Shown: piece after piece, positions 1-6,322 of the stretch | How the letters are laid out: each line of letters opens with the position of its first letter | How positions within the stretch are numbered: the first letter of the stretch is position 1 | Source of the DNA: an uncultured Opitutales bacterium | GTDB taxonomy: Bacteria; Verrucomicrobiota; Verrucomicrobiia; Opitutales; UBA9783 | DNA: 6,322 nt | Direction: 5' to 3' | Assembly: GCA_934700265.1 (NCBI GenBank) | Contig: CAKUXH010000056.1 | Coordinates: forward strand, 1 to 6,322 | Notes under the pieces: generated by a model | Told to the model about the DNA's origin: nothing | Seen by the model: the letters and a program-made list of their open reading frames with translations, nothing else | Database searches by the model: none | Translations under genes and position numbers: made by a program

Positions 1-374
1 AAGCGTATAGTATTTACTGGTTATATCGTAATATGATAAATCATAAATTAAGTCCAGATTTCTCAATGATTGTCTTGATATTAGATGAGGAAGAGAGCGT
101 TCGGCGGCAGTTATATCGTGGCCAACGAGCTATGGAATATAATGAACGAATTAAGAAGACTGGCCAGGGAATTCTTAAGGAAGTTCGTAAGACAGATTTA
201 GATCCTGAGGTTGCGCGTCAGCGTTATGAGATTTTTATGAAGGAAACTTATGAGGCACTGCTTACGCTTCGTGGAAAATTGCCTTTTGTTACAATTGATG
301 CTAATGGCAGTTTGCGCGAGGTAAAGGAGCGTGTTTTGGCAGCAGTCAAGCAATTAAGAATAGATGAAGATTAA
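1..374 (+). CDS. Adenylate-kinase-like nucleoside monophosphate kinase, C-terminal part (5' end outside window)
   Basis: The frame is open from base 3 with no stop before the first ATG at base 33, so the gene very probably begins upstream and that ATG is internal. About 123 residues are visible. The first part (hydrophobic SMIVLILDEEESVRRQL) reads like the core strand of an adenylate kinase leading into the LID region. An Arg-rich stretch follows (RRQLYRGQRAMEYNERIKK). Then comes RKTDLDPEVARQRYEIF, which resembles the R-x-D-D...R arginine motif of the family, and a closing segment (TIDANGSLREVKERV) typical of the last strand and helix. The P-loop and the NMP-binding site would lie upstream. 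The family transfers phosphate from ATP to a nucleoside monophosphate in the cytoplasm. Whether this branch uses AMP is not shown here, because the LID lacks the zinc-type cysteines and the substrate site is missing. The 3' end overlaps the next gene by 11 nt, implying co-transcription. I recall similar kinase/OppA pairs in Opitutia. Confidence 0.75.
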   Translation, partial: AYSIYWLYRNMINHKLSPDFSMIVLILDEEESVRRQLYRGQRAMEYNERIKKTGQGILKEVRKTDLDPEVARQRYEIFMKETYEALLTLRGKLPFVTIDANGSLREVKERVLAAVKQLRIDED

Positions 375-1971
375 GCGTGTTTTATTTATATTGATATCAT
401 TGCTATTTGCGGCATGTTGTCAGACGCATGAGCGTGATATTGATAGGGCTAAAAAAGCTGGAATACTTTACGTAGGGGTTGGACCTGATCCTGAGGGGTT
501 AGATCCGCACTGTGTAAGTGGTGTTCCAGAACAAAATGTTTTGCGGAGCTTGTTTGAAGGGTTAGTAAGGCCGAATGCGAAGACGTTAGAAGCAAGCCCT
601 GGGGTAGCCGAATCGTGGACGATAAGTAGTGACGGATTGGTTTATTCATTTCATTTGCGTAAAAATGCGTGTTGGAGTAATGGTGATCCAGTAGTTGCAA
701 ATGATTTTGTATTTTCGTTTCGTCGGTTGTTGACGCCTTCTTTAGGTGCTTCAGGTGCTACTTCATTTTTTGTGATAAAAAATGCGGAAAAATTTTATTC
801 AGGAGAGATTGATTTTTCAGAAGTCGGAGTAAAAGCAGAAGATGATTTTAATTTAACGATTACGTTAAATCAACCAACGCATTATTTTTTATCATTGCTT
901 ATGCAGACAGCGGCGTATCCGGTGCATAGAGCTACGTTAGAAAAATGTAATGGTGCTTTTTCTCGAGATCCATTATGGACGCGGCCTGGGAATTTTGTTT
1001 CAAATGGTCCTTTTAAATTAAAGCAGTGGAAGATTGGTGAGAGCATAGATGTTGAAAAAAATGAGCATTATTGGAATCAAGAAAACGTTCGATTGAATGG
1101 GATAAGTTTTCGACCGATCAGCGATGTCGCAACGGAAGAAAGGGCCTTCCGATGTGGGCAGTTGCATATCACGGAGAATGTTCCTTATATAAAGCTAAAA
1201 GAATACCATGAGAAGCAGCCGTTAGTTTTAAAAGTTCATCCGTATTTAGGTGGTTTTTATTATATTTTTAATACGCAAGTAAAACCTTTAGATGATGTTC
1301 GAGTACGGAAAGCTTTAAATTTAGCTATAAATAGAGATGCCCTTATGGGGTGTGATTTGTTCCGGATAAAGCATCGTTCGATGTTTCAATTAGTTCCGGA
1401 AGGATGCCAGGGGTTCCATTGTGTTAATCCTTTAGTTGAGAATGCTGAACGTGCTCGGCATCTTTTAGCAGAAGCTGGTTATCCAAATGGGAAAGGTTTT
1501 CCACGTTTGATGCTTACGTTCAATACAACAGAAGGTCAGATGTTTTTAGCATCAGCGATACAGGAGATGTGGAAAAAGGAGCTAAATGTTGATGTTGAAC
1601 TTGTGAATGTTGAATGGAAAGTTTATTTACAAAAGCGCCGAGAGAAAAAATATCAGATTGCTCGTGGAGGATGGGTAGGTGATTATAATGATCCGACAAC
1701 ATTTTTAAATTTATGGGTAAAAAATAATCCGAATAATTTTACGTATTGGTCGAATAAGAATTATGAACATTTATTGGCTTTGGCAGCAAAAGAGATTTCT
1801 GCAGAGAAACGGATACATTTGCTTGAAGAGGCAGAGGCAATTGTTTTAGAGGAGTTACCGATGTTACCAATTCATTCAAGTGCAACTTCTCATTTAGTTG
1901 ATTGCTCAGTTAAATATTGGTATCCTAATCTATTGGATTGGCATCCATACGATTGTATTGAGTTGGAATAA
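364..1971 (+). CDS. oppA: Peptide ABC transporter substrate-binding lipoprotein (OppA family, SBP_bac_5)
   Basis: This 535-residue protein captures extracytoplasmic peptides for an ABC importer; no permease or ATPase gene lies in the window. A short basic N-terminus and hydrophobic stretch end in LLFAAC, an acceptable lipobox with Cys18 as the lipidated residue. The SBP_bac_5 hallmarks follow in order: DPEGLDPH (42-49), AESW...SDGLVYSFHLRKNACWSNGDPV (about 82-110), RPGNFVSNGPFKLKQW (207-222), DDVRVRKALNLAINRDAL (310-327), and ARGGWVGDYNDPTTFLN (433-449). The last block closely matches the E. coli OppA segment GWCADYNEPTSFLN. Asp440 would be the aspartate that holds the peptide amino terminus (Asp419 in OppA, from memory). 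Length is normal for the family. The start ATG lies inside the end of the kinase gene, so translation is probably coupled; no Shine-Dalgarno sequence is evident. The gene ends in a tandem TAATAA. Oddity: 11 cysteines, far more than the E. coli protein. Nickel or dipeptide binding is possible, but the oligopeptide type fits best. Confidence 0.9.
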   Translation: MKIKRVLFILISLLFAACCQTHERDIDRAKKAGILYVGVGPDPEGLDPHCVSGVPEQNVLRSLFEGLVRPNAKTLEASPGVAESWTISSDGLVYSFHLRKNACWSNGDPVVANDFVFSFRRLLTPSLGASGATSFFVIKNAEKFYSGEIDFSEVGVKAEDDFNLTITLNQPTHYFLSLLMQTAAYPVHRATLEKCNGAFSRDPLWTRPGNFVSNGPFKLKQWKIGESIDVEKNEHYWNQENVRLNGISFRPISDVATEERAFRCGQLHITENVPYIKLKEYHEKQPLVLKVHPYLGGFYYIFNTQVKPLDDVRVRKALNLAINRDALMGCDLFRIKHRSMFQLVPEGCQGFHCVNPLVENAERARHLLAEAGYPNGKGFPRLMLTFNTTEGQMFLASAIQEMWKKELNVDVELVNVEWKVYLQKRREKKYQIARGGWVGDYNDPTTFLNLWVKNNPNNFTYWSNKNYEHLLALAAKEISAEKRIHLLEEAEAIVLEELPMLPIHSSATSHLVDCSVKYWYPNLLDWHPYDCIELE

Positions 1972-1973
1972 TA

Positions 1974-2007
1974 AAAAAGGGGGACGTTTATAAGCGTCCC
2001 CTTTTTT
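1974..2007. terminator. Bidirectional Rho-independent terminator between convergent genes
   Basis: GGGGACG (1980-1986) pairs perfectly with CGTCCCC (1995-2001) around an 8-nt loop. A G-U pair (1979 with 2002) and an A-run facing a T-run extend the stem. The T-run at 2002-2007 forms the U-tract for the + strand gene ending at 1971. The A-run at 1973-1978 supplies the U-tract for the - strand ferredoxin gene ending at 2023. One element therefore plausibly stops both convergent transcripts. Confidence 0.9.
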
Positions 2008-2022
2008 GAACAATATAATAAA

Positions 2023-2259
2023 TTATTCCTCGCCGTCTTGGCCGATAGCACTTACAGGGCAGCTTTCTAATGCTTCTACGCAAAGATCAATTTCTTTGTC
2101 GGTAGATGGTTGCTTTTTTACGAAAGAACTCGATGTGTCATTTAAATCACCAAAGAATTCAGGAGCAATCTCTCTACATAACCCACAAGCAATGCACTGG
2201 TCATCTACATAAAACTTTCCTCTTACATTTTCAGGGAATTTATTTTCTTTTACTGCCAT
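2023..2259 (-). CDS. Small [4Fe-4S] ferredoxin, single cluster
   Basis: A 78-residue cytoplasmic electron carrier. Cys22, Cys25 and Cys28 form a CxxCxxC motif (CIACGLC) and Cys67 sits in SCPVSAIG. This is the four-cysteine pattern of monocluster ferredoxins of the Bacillus/Desulfovibrio type; there is no second CxxCxxCxxxCP motif. A fifth cysteine, Cys60, lies seven residues before the last ligand. The classical partner Cys four residues after the third ligand is absent (Ala32), so the disulfide known from some such ferredoxins is not expected. The protein is acidic, ending in QDGEE, as usual for ferredoxins. The partner enzyme is unknown and no oxidoreductase gene is adjacent. The gene is convergent with oppA and lies downstream of the large surface protein gene on the same strand, separated by a hairpin and its own promoter. 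No Shine-Dalgarno sequence is visible before the ATG. Confidence 0.92.
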   Translation of the reverse strand: MAVKENKFPENVRGKFYVDDQCIACGLCREIAPEFFGDLNDTSSSFVKKQPSTDKEIDLCVEALESCPVSAIGQDGEE

Positions 2260-2263
2260 AATA

Positions 2264-2297
2264 ATTATAATTTACGAAAAATAAGTGGTTAAGTCAA
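2264..2297 (-). promoter_or_regulatory. Putative promoter of the ferredoxin gene
   Basis: Two overlapping sigma70-like arrangements are visible on the - strand. One is TTGACT (2297-2292), a 17-bp spacer and TAAATT (2274-2269). The other is TTAACC, a 17-bp spacer and a perfect TATAAT (2269-2264). In either case the expected transcription start falls within about 3 nt of the ATG at 2259, giving a leaderless or nearly leaderless mRNA. The region is AT-rich, so chance matches are possible. Confidence 0.5.
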
Positions 2298-2332
2298 GAT
2301 GGAAAATTTATATCTTTAAAGTAAGATTGGGC

Positions 2333-2364
2333 TGAAAGCACCCTGAAATTAGGGTGCAGTTTCA
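2333..2364 (-). terminator. Hairpin overlapping the stop codon of the large surface protein gene
   Basis: GCACCCT (2338-2344) and AGGGTGC (2351-2357) form a perfect 7-bp stem with a 6-nt loop. TGAAA (2333-2337) can pair with TTTCA (2360-2364) across a 2-nt bulge. On the - strand the last two codons (GCA CCC) and the first T of the TAA stop form the ascending arm. The stem is followed by only a short U-run (UUUCAG), so it is a weak intrinsic terminator or a 3'-end stabilising structure. Confidence 0.6.
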
Positions 2365-5174
2365 TATTTTAAATAATTGGGAAGTGCTGAATGATAAGTA
2401 GAAAAAGTGTAGCTAGTGCTATCCCAATCTTTGTCATATAAGGTTGTGCCTATAAGTGTATTATAAGAAGATTCGCCGATGGTTTGAGTTTTCCGTCCTC
2501 GATTTATTCGGTGGTAGAATGGTAGGCCAGGAGCAGTACGCATTTTCCCCCATTCAGATCCATCCCCTAAGTACCAGTTGATGGGAGCGTAGGAGTTAGG
2601 TTTACGCGTGTAATGACAAAAATTAATAGGTGGTTCCCATTGTTCTTGACAGTAGTAAGGTAATAAGATGGAACCGTATAATTTGATAGGTTCTGTAAAA
2701 TCTTCTAGTGTGCGGATGGCATCGTGAATTCCTAGGTCTGGATTTATGTTTTTATCGTTTTTTAGCCAAAAATTGGGGTGGGTTCGCCCTGTCATAATGT
2801 GAGCATAAATTGTTGGTGTTTTGCGACCATTTATATTGTTTTTGTCAGGGGAAATTAAATATGAATTAAAATAATCTAGTGAACTTGACCAGTCACTCCA
2901 ATATTTACCTCCAGAATTATTTTTCTTATCGCTTAAGACGGTTATAGAGTCTGATATGATACAGGCTTTAGGTTTTGTATTTACTGTGTTAAAATTTCCC
3001 TGTAAATAAATAGGATAAGGCGATAATATAGTTAGGCCACCTTCAGGCAATTCTTGTGCATTAATGATGCGTACCCCAACATCAATGACATTAAAATTTT
3101 GGCTAAAGGAAAGAGCACTTAGGTAAGTGTTAAAAAATGAAGTTCGGTTTGTGAGAAAATTGTATCTGATGTCGTTATTATTTATGGTGTAATTACGGAG
3201 ACCATTATAATCCATTCCTTGCCAATATACATTAAATTTAATGGTACGATTCATGTTTTTCCACTGTGTTGAGGTAAGGGTTGTTCCAATGGCATCCTTT
3301 AATGCAGCAACATCAAAATCAAGAATTTGTATCCATTTTGCTCGGTTTCTATCGTAAAGGAATTGATAAGCTTCACTAGATTTTATACGTGTTTGATTAG
3401 TATCCAATTCCCAATGATCTCCACAATCGATGAGTTTATGAGGTGGGCAAGAAGTATCGGAATAAGAAGTAGGAGAGAATGTGGATTTTAGTTTAAAGAT
3501 GTTTTCTAAGTTTGAGGTTTCCGTTCCTGTTTGTTTGTTATAAGCTAATTTATTATTAATGAGTGTTTGATAATAACCATCTGATTCAATATTTGGGGTG
3601 TCAGAAGAGGCATTAGTAGTGGATGGAAAATAATAGTAATGAGTAGAAGTAGGGGTACATATGTAAAAAGAGTCCAAATTTAATTTACTACTGCTTTTGC
3701 TTTTTTCTCTTAAAGTTAAGTAGCGTTTGACATAGGTGTTGTCGTATTTTGCAGGGAAATAGGTTTCAAAATCATATGTTGTATAAGGGACATTTACTTT
3801 AACGGATAAAGAAGCGCTATTATTCATTAAAGGTCTAACTTCTAAAGTTGGTCCATTGATTGCTTTTTGTGTTTCAACCAAGCGGGCTTTTTCTGTTATC
3901 TGATAATCAGTTAAGCCTCTGAGTGTTTTTATATGAGAAAATGGATTATAGTTGGTGAACTTTTTGGAATATAGGTAATGACTTGTAACTGCAGAGGTTT
4001 TTGCTAAATTATGCATTCCTAAGCAAAAATCTAAAGTTAATAAACCTTTATCAACACCATCTCCTGCTGTTGGGGAGCTTCCTGATTGTGTTTTAGGATT
4101 CCACCATACACTGTAATTGCCAGGGTCAAATCCACAAGGACGGTAAATTCGCGAGCGTGTCGAAAAATTACCTTGCCAGGTTTTGAAGGCATAGTGCTCA
4201 AAATCGGGAGATTTTGTATCTGTATAATTATTTGAGCTACCATTCGAATTTATTGAAAGAGTGCTTTGGGAGGTATAATTGATTGCATACTTATTAATAT
4301 AATGGTAGGATGTTCCGGTATTGTATGGGTTTGTAAAATTATCGTAAAAATCGCTATTATCTTGTATATGGTATTTGGAGGGTAATTTTATAGATTTATA
4401 ATTATTATAAACACTCAGTGCATTTCCAGCGATATTAAATTTATTGTAAAAATACATTTTGTTATTATCACTGTAACCCATATAACGAGGAAAGCGAGCG
4501 TTCCCATTGATTTGGACAGGTCCATAAAAATTGATATACCAATCGGAACTAGTACAGGTAATATTTCCTGTTAATGATGTATCACCTTCTGCATACAGTT
4601 GAAAATCACACAAAGGGTTGCGTTCAATTTCCATCGTTTGTACCATATGTATGGTCCAATCAGAGATGAGTGCCGATGAAAATTTTAAAGTGCCAAGCAT
4701 GAAAACTTCAGCTAAATAGCGTTCATCATCCTCATCTTTTTTCTTGTCTTGCCAAAAAATCGGTCCTCCTTTGATGTCCCAACCATCGTCAGCAATTTGT
4801 AGGGGGAAGTTACCCGGAACAATTTGTTCCTTGCTCAAGGAGCTGTTAAAATCAATAACCCATGCATTTTTTTCGCCTTTGCTTGCTTGGTAAGTTTTAT
4901 CCTTTTTTCGATAGGCTGATGCACTTAAAAATATGCTAGGTTCGCGAGGATTTTGCGTGATTTGGTAGGCATAATCACGTGCAAGCGCCATTAAATTTTC
5001 AAGTAAGTAATATCCCTGTGTTTCTTGAATAAAGATGCCGGTAAGTTTGGCCTCATGCAGTGTTTTATTACAGCATATTCGTAATGTTCCTATTAGCGTA
5101 AAGATAAAAACAAGCGCTGTAAAAAAAGTATTTCCCGCGTTTAAGCGGTTTTTTTGCAAATATGTATCCTTCAT
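2349..5174 (-). CDS. Large membrane-anchored PilX-like surface protein, middle region unassigned
   Basis: A 941-residue protein from the ATG; a TTG one codon upstream is less likely given the promoter spacing. A short polar N-terminus ends in AGN, followed by one hydrophobic helix (about 15-31, FFTALVFIFTLIGTL). This resembles PilX-type minor pilins, though it lacks the Glu5 of true prepilins. A helical stretch follows (about 37-77). Near 186-225, NPLCDFQLYAEGD...YGPVQINGNARF recalls the segment FAIFY.gD...G.VHsNG that I know from PilX-like proteins of Verrucomicrobia and Planctomycetes. Near 699-895 a second recognisable module reads LPEGGLTILSPYPIYLQGNFNT, ACIISDSITVLSD, a LEDF...YGSILLPYY segment and APGLPFYHRINRGR. 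The roughly 470 residues between are rich in Tyr, Asn, Ser and Thr with no motif I recognise. Twelve cysteines are present. The likely location is the cell surface or periplasm. It stands alone, with no pilus assembly genes nearby. A pilus-associated or adhesive role is inference. Confidence 0.7.
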   Translation of the reverse strand: MKDTYLQKNRLNAGNTFFTALVFIFTLIGTLRICCNKTLHEAKLTGIFIQETQGYYLLENLMALARDYAYQITQNPREPSIFLSASAYRKKDKTYQASKGEKNAWVIDFNSSLSKEQIVPGNFPLQIADDGWDIKGGPIFWQDKKKDEDDERYLAEVFMLGTLKFSSALISDWTIHMVQTMEIERNPLCDFQLYAEGDTSLTGNITCTSSDWYINFYGPVQINGNARFPRYMGYSDNNKMYFYNKFNIAGNALSVYNNYKSIKLPSKYHIQDNSDFYDNFTNPYNTGTSYHYINKYAINYTSQSTLSINSNGSSNNYTDTKSPDFEHYAFKTWQGNFSTRSRIYRPCGFDPGNYSVWWNPKTQSGSSPTAGDGVDKGLLTLDFCLGMHNLAKTSAVTSHYLYSKKFTNYNPFSHIKTLRGLTDYQITEKARLVETQKAINGPTLEVRPLMNNSASLSVKVNVPYTTYDFETYFPAKYDNTYVKRYLTLREKSKSSSKLNLDSFYICTPTSTHYYYFPSTTNASSDTPNIESDGYYQTLINNKLAYNKQTGTETSNLENIFKLKSTFSPTSYSDTSCPPHKLIDCGDHWELDTNQTRIKSSEAYQFLYDRNRAKWIQILDFDVAALKDAIGTTLTSTQWKNMNRTIKFNVYWQGMDYNGLRNYTINNNDIRYNFLTNRTSFFNTYLSALSFSQNFNVIDVGVRIINAQELPEGGLTILSPYPIYLQGNFNTVNTKPKACIISDSITVLSDKKNNSGGKYWSDWSSSLDYFNSYLISPDKNNINGRKTPTIYAHIMTGRTHPNFWLKNDKNINPDLGIHDAIRTLEDFTEPIKLYGSILLPYYCQEQWEPPINFCHYTRKPNSYAPINWYLGDGSEWGKMRTAPGLPFYHRINRGRKTQTIGESSYNTLIGTTLYDKDWDSTSYTFSTYHSALPNYLKYETAP

Positions 5175-5181
5175 CAAATTA

Positions 5182-5210
5182 AGTATACAAAATTTTTATT
5201 AATTTAGCAA
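5182..5210 (-). promoter_or_regulatory. Putative promoter of the large surface protein gene
   Basis: On the - strand TTGCTA (5210-5205) is followed by a 17-bp spacer and TATACT (5187-5182), matching the sigma70 consensus at 4 of 6 and 5 of 6 positions. Only 7 nt separate the -10 hexamer from the ATG at 5174, so transcription would start at or one base before the start codon. No Shine-Dalgarno sequence is present. Confidence 0.6.
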
Positions 5211-5263
5211 TGGGGATTTTTTAAAAATGTATATTTATTTTTTCGTTTAGTAAAAATTTTTCC

Positions 5264-5292
5264 TTGTTTTATTTTTTGATATGACGTATAAT
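5264..5292 (+). promoter_or_regulatory. Putative promoter of floA
   Basis: TTGTTT (5264-5269), a 17-bp spacer and a perfect TATAAT (5287-5292). The -35 box is weak, but it is embedded in T-tracts that could act as an UP-like element. The expected start point, about 7 nt downstream, is at or beside the ATG at 5300. If this is the promoter, the ATG at 5294 would not be in the message. The surrounding 116 bp is extremely AT-rich, so this needs transcript mapping. Confidence 0.5.
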
Positions 5293-5293
5293 A

Positions 5294-6292
5294 ATGCGTA
5301 TGAATATGATCAGTATGTTTTTTGTGCTTGCAGTGGTTTTAATTATTGCATTATTTGCAGTTATTCTTTCTTTTTTTACCGTGTGGTTACGGGCATGGTT
5401 AGCGGGTGCTTATGTAAGTATTCCCAATCTAATTGCTATGCGTTTGCGAAAAGTGCCTTATGGTCTTATTGTTGATTGTCGCATCACTGCAGCAAAGGCT
5501 GGTATTGAGCTTTCTGTTGATGAACTTGAAGCGCATTATTTGGCCGAAGGAAATTTGCCACAAACCGTTCAAGCATTGATTGCTGCAGATAAAGCTGGTA
5601 TTGAATTAGGTTTCGAGCGTGCTTGTGCCATAGACCTTGCCACAAAAGGAACCGGCAAAACCGTTATTGAAGCGGTTCATACTTCGGTTAATCCAAAAGT
5701 CATTGATTGTCCCAAAGTTATTCAGGGGAAAACGACCATTGATGGTGTTGCTAAGGATGGCATTCAAGTTAAAGTACGTGCTCGTGTAACCGTTCGTACT
5801 AACCTTGATCGTTTTGTTGGAGGAGCTCAAGAAGATACTATTATCGCTCGTGTTGGTGAGGGTATTGTTGCTACAATTGGGTCTGCAGAAACCTACAAGC
5901 AAGTTTTGGAAACGCCAGATCAAATCTCTAAAGTCGTACTAGACCGTGGACTTGACGTGGGTACAGCTTACGAAATTCTTTCTATCGATATTGCAGATAT
6001 TGATATTGGGGAAAATGTTGGTGCAAAATTGCAGGTGTCTCAGGCTGAAGCTAATAAAAATATGGCACAAGCTCAGGCTGAAATTCGACGGGCAAGTGCG
6101 GTTGCTTTAGAGCAGGAAATGAAAGCAAAGGTTGAAGAAATGCAGGCGAAAGTCGTGGAAGCGCAAGCTGAAGTTCCGTTAGCGTTGGCAGAAGCTTTTC
6201 GTAAAGGTCAATTGGGTGTTATTGATTATTATAAGCTCGAAAATATGAAAGCAGATACCGCTATGCGTGAAGAATTAGCTAAAAATCGTTAG
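5294..6292 (+). CDS. floA: Flotillin-like protein FloA
   Basis: A 332-residue membrane-associated scaffold protein that clusters in membrane microdomains and influences fluidity and the assembly of membrane complexes. One N-terminal hydrophobic segment (about 7-30) anchors it to the membrane. The SPFH/band-7 region (about 40-240) carries family-specific strings shared with B. subtilis Flo[75 protein letters not shown] Glu/Ala-rich coiled coil (about 248-302; [38 protein letters not shown]) drives oligomerisation. The length matches the Bacillus protein (331 residues), with a small insertion near 142-150 and a slightly shorter tail. Several in-frame ATGs (5294, 5300, 5306, 5315) compete as start; none has a Shine-Dalgarno sequence. 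The perfect TATAAT one base before 5294 favours 5300 or later. The gene is divergent from the large surface protein gene. No NfeD gene is upstream, unlike in Bacillus. Confidence 0.95.
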   Translation: MRMNMISMFFVLAVVLIIALFAVILSFFTVWLRAWLAGAYVSIPNLIAMRLRKVPYGLIVDCRITAAKAGIELSVDELEAHYLAEGNLPQTVQALIAADKAGIELGFERACAIDLATKGTGKTVIEAVHTSVNPKVIDCPKVIQGKTTIDGVAKDGIQVKVRARVTVRTNLDRFVGGAQEDTIIARVGEGIVATIGSAETYKQVLETPDQISKVVLDRGLDVGTAYEILSIDIADIDIGENVGAKLQVSQAEANKNMAQAQAEIRRASAVALEQEMKAKVEEMQAKVVEAQAEVPLALAEAFRKGQLGVIDYYKLENMKADTAMREELAKNR

Positions 6293-6294
6293 GT

Positions 6295-6322
6295 ATGGAT
6301 GATCAAAGTATAACCATCATAG
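6295..6322 (+). CDS. Start of a probable next gene in the floA unit (3' end outside window)
   Basis: An ATG 2 nt after the floA stop opens a frame (MDDQSITII) that stays open to the window end. Only nine residues are visible, so no product can be named. The tight spacing suggests co-transcription and translational coupling with floA. The short acidic start running into hydrophobic residues would suit a membrane protein, for example an NfeD-like partner, but that is a guess. No usable Shine-Dalgarno sequence precedes it. Confidence 0.35.

Noticed and set aside
33..374. Complete small gene starting at the ATG at 33
   Set aside because: The frame is open upstream to the window edge and the residues before this Met continue a kinase-like fold, so the gene is truncated by the window and not a 113-residue protein.
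449..700. Reading frame of 83 codons on the - strand inside oppA
   Set aside because: It lies wholly within a confidently identified gene on the other strand and its translation resembles no family.
1520..1702. Reading frame of 60 codons on the - strand inside oppA
   Set aside because: Antisense shadow of conserved OppA codons, with no promoter or start signal.
2006..2212. Reading frame of 68 codons on the + strand across the ferredoxin gene
   Set aside because: It is antisense to the ferredoxin and begins at the terminator hairpin; the ferredoxin frame carries the cysteine motif.
4037..4243. Alternative frame of 68 codons within the large surface protein gene
   Set aside because: Out-of-frame shadow in a long uninterrupted gene; no sign of a programmed frameshift.
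5189..5277. Possible phased A-tracts giving intrinsic curvature in the divergent promoter region
   Set aside because: Runs at 5189-5197, 5217-5222, 5238-5243, 5252-5261 and 5272-5277 have centre spacings of about 26, 21, 16 and 18 bp, which is not regular helical phasing. The region is simply AT-rich.
5281..5475. Reading frame starting at the ATG at 5281, overlapping the floA start
   Set aside because: It is out of frame with the conserved FloA helix, has a composition unlike a real protein, and would start before the -10 hexamer.
5606..5923. Reading frame of 105 codons on the - strand inside floA
   Set aside because: Antisense to strongly conserved SPFH codons; its translation is Asn/Ser/Thr-rich and unlike any family known to me.
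1..6322. CRISPR, tRNA, rRNA, insertion sequence or defence island
   Set aside because: I saw no direct-repeat array, cloverleaf, transposase motif or terminal inverted repeats. The genes are housekeeping or surface functions.

Overview
The window comes from a low-GC bacterium, most likely a member of Verrucomicrobiota close to the Opitutia/Puniceicoccales. Three things suggest this. A nucleoside monophosphate kinase overlaps a peptide-binding lipoprotein that reads like the verrucomicrobial OppA type. A small ferredoxin carries a CIACGLC...SCPVSAIG pattern that I associate with the same group. A giant surface protein has a C-terminal module that I recall from PilX-like proteins of Verrucomicrobia and Planctomycetes. 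The placement rests on remembered family sequences, not on a search.

Layout, left to right. (1) Bases 1-374, + strand: the C-terminal part of an adenylate-kinase-like NMP kinase, cut by the window edge. (2) Bases 364-1971, + strand: a complete oligopeptide-binding lipoprotein of the OppA/SBP_bac_5 family, overlapping the kinase by 11 nt in one transcription unit. (3) Bases 1974-2007: a strong hairpin with A and T tracts on its two flanks, a bidirectional terminator between convergent genes. (4) Bases 2259-2023, - strand: a single-cluster ferredoxin with its own promoter. (5) Bases 5174-2349, - strand: a 941-residue, Tyr/Asn/Ser-rich protein with one N-terminal membrane helix and a PilX-like architecture, followed by a hairpin that includes its stop codon. 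(6) Bases 5175-5293: a very AT-rich divergent promoter region, about one G or C in six by my count. (7) Bases 5294-6292, + strand: flotillin-like FloA. (8) From 6295: the start of another probable reading frame, 2 nt after floA and running out of the window.

The genes do not form one obvious system. The kinase and oppA form an operon. The ferredoxin, the surface protein and floA look like separate housekeeping or surface units. FloA organises membrane microdomains, OppA captures peptides outside the membrane, and the large protein is probably membrane-anchored and exposed.

The most interesting shared feature is regulatory. None of the five visible starts has a convincing Shine-Dalgarno sequence. 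The three genes with their own promoter each have a -10-like hexamer within 1 to 7 nt of the annotated start codon, which would make their mRNAs leaderless or nearly so. The second point of interest is the large surface protein, whose central approximately 500 residues I cannot assign. I see no CRISPR array, rRNA, tRNA, insertion sequence, phage gene or defence system.
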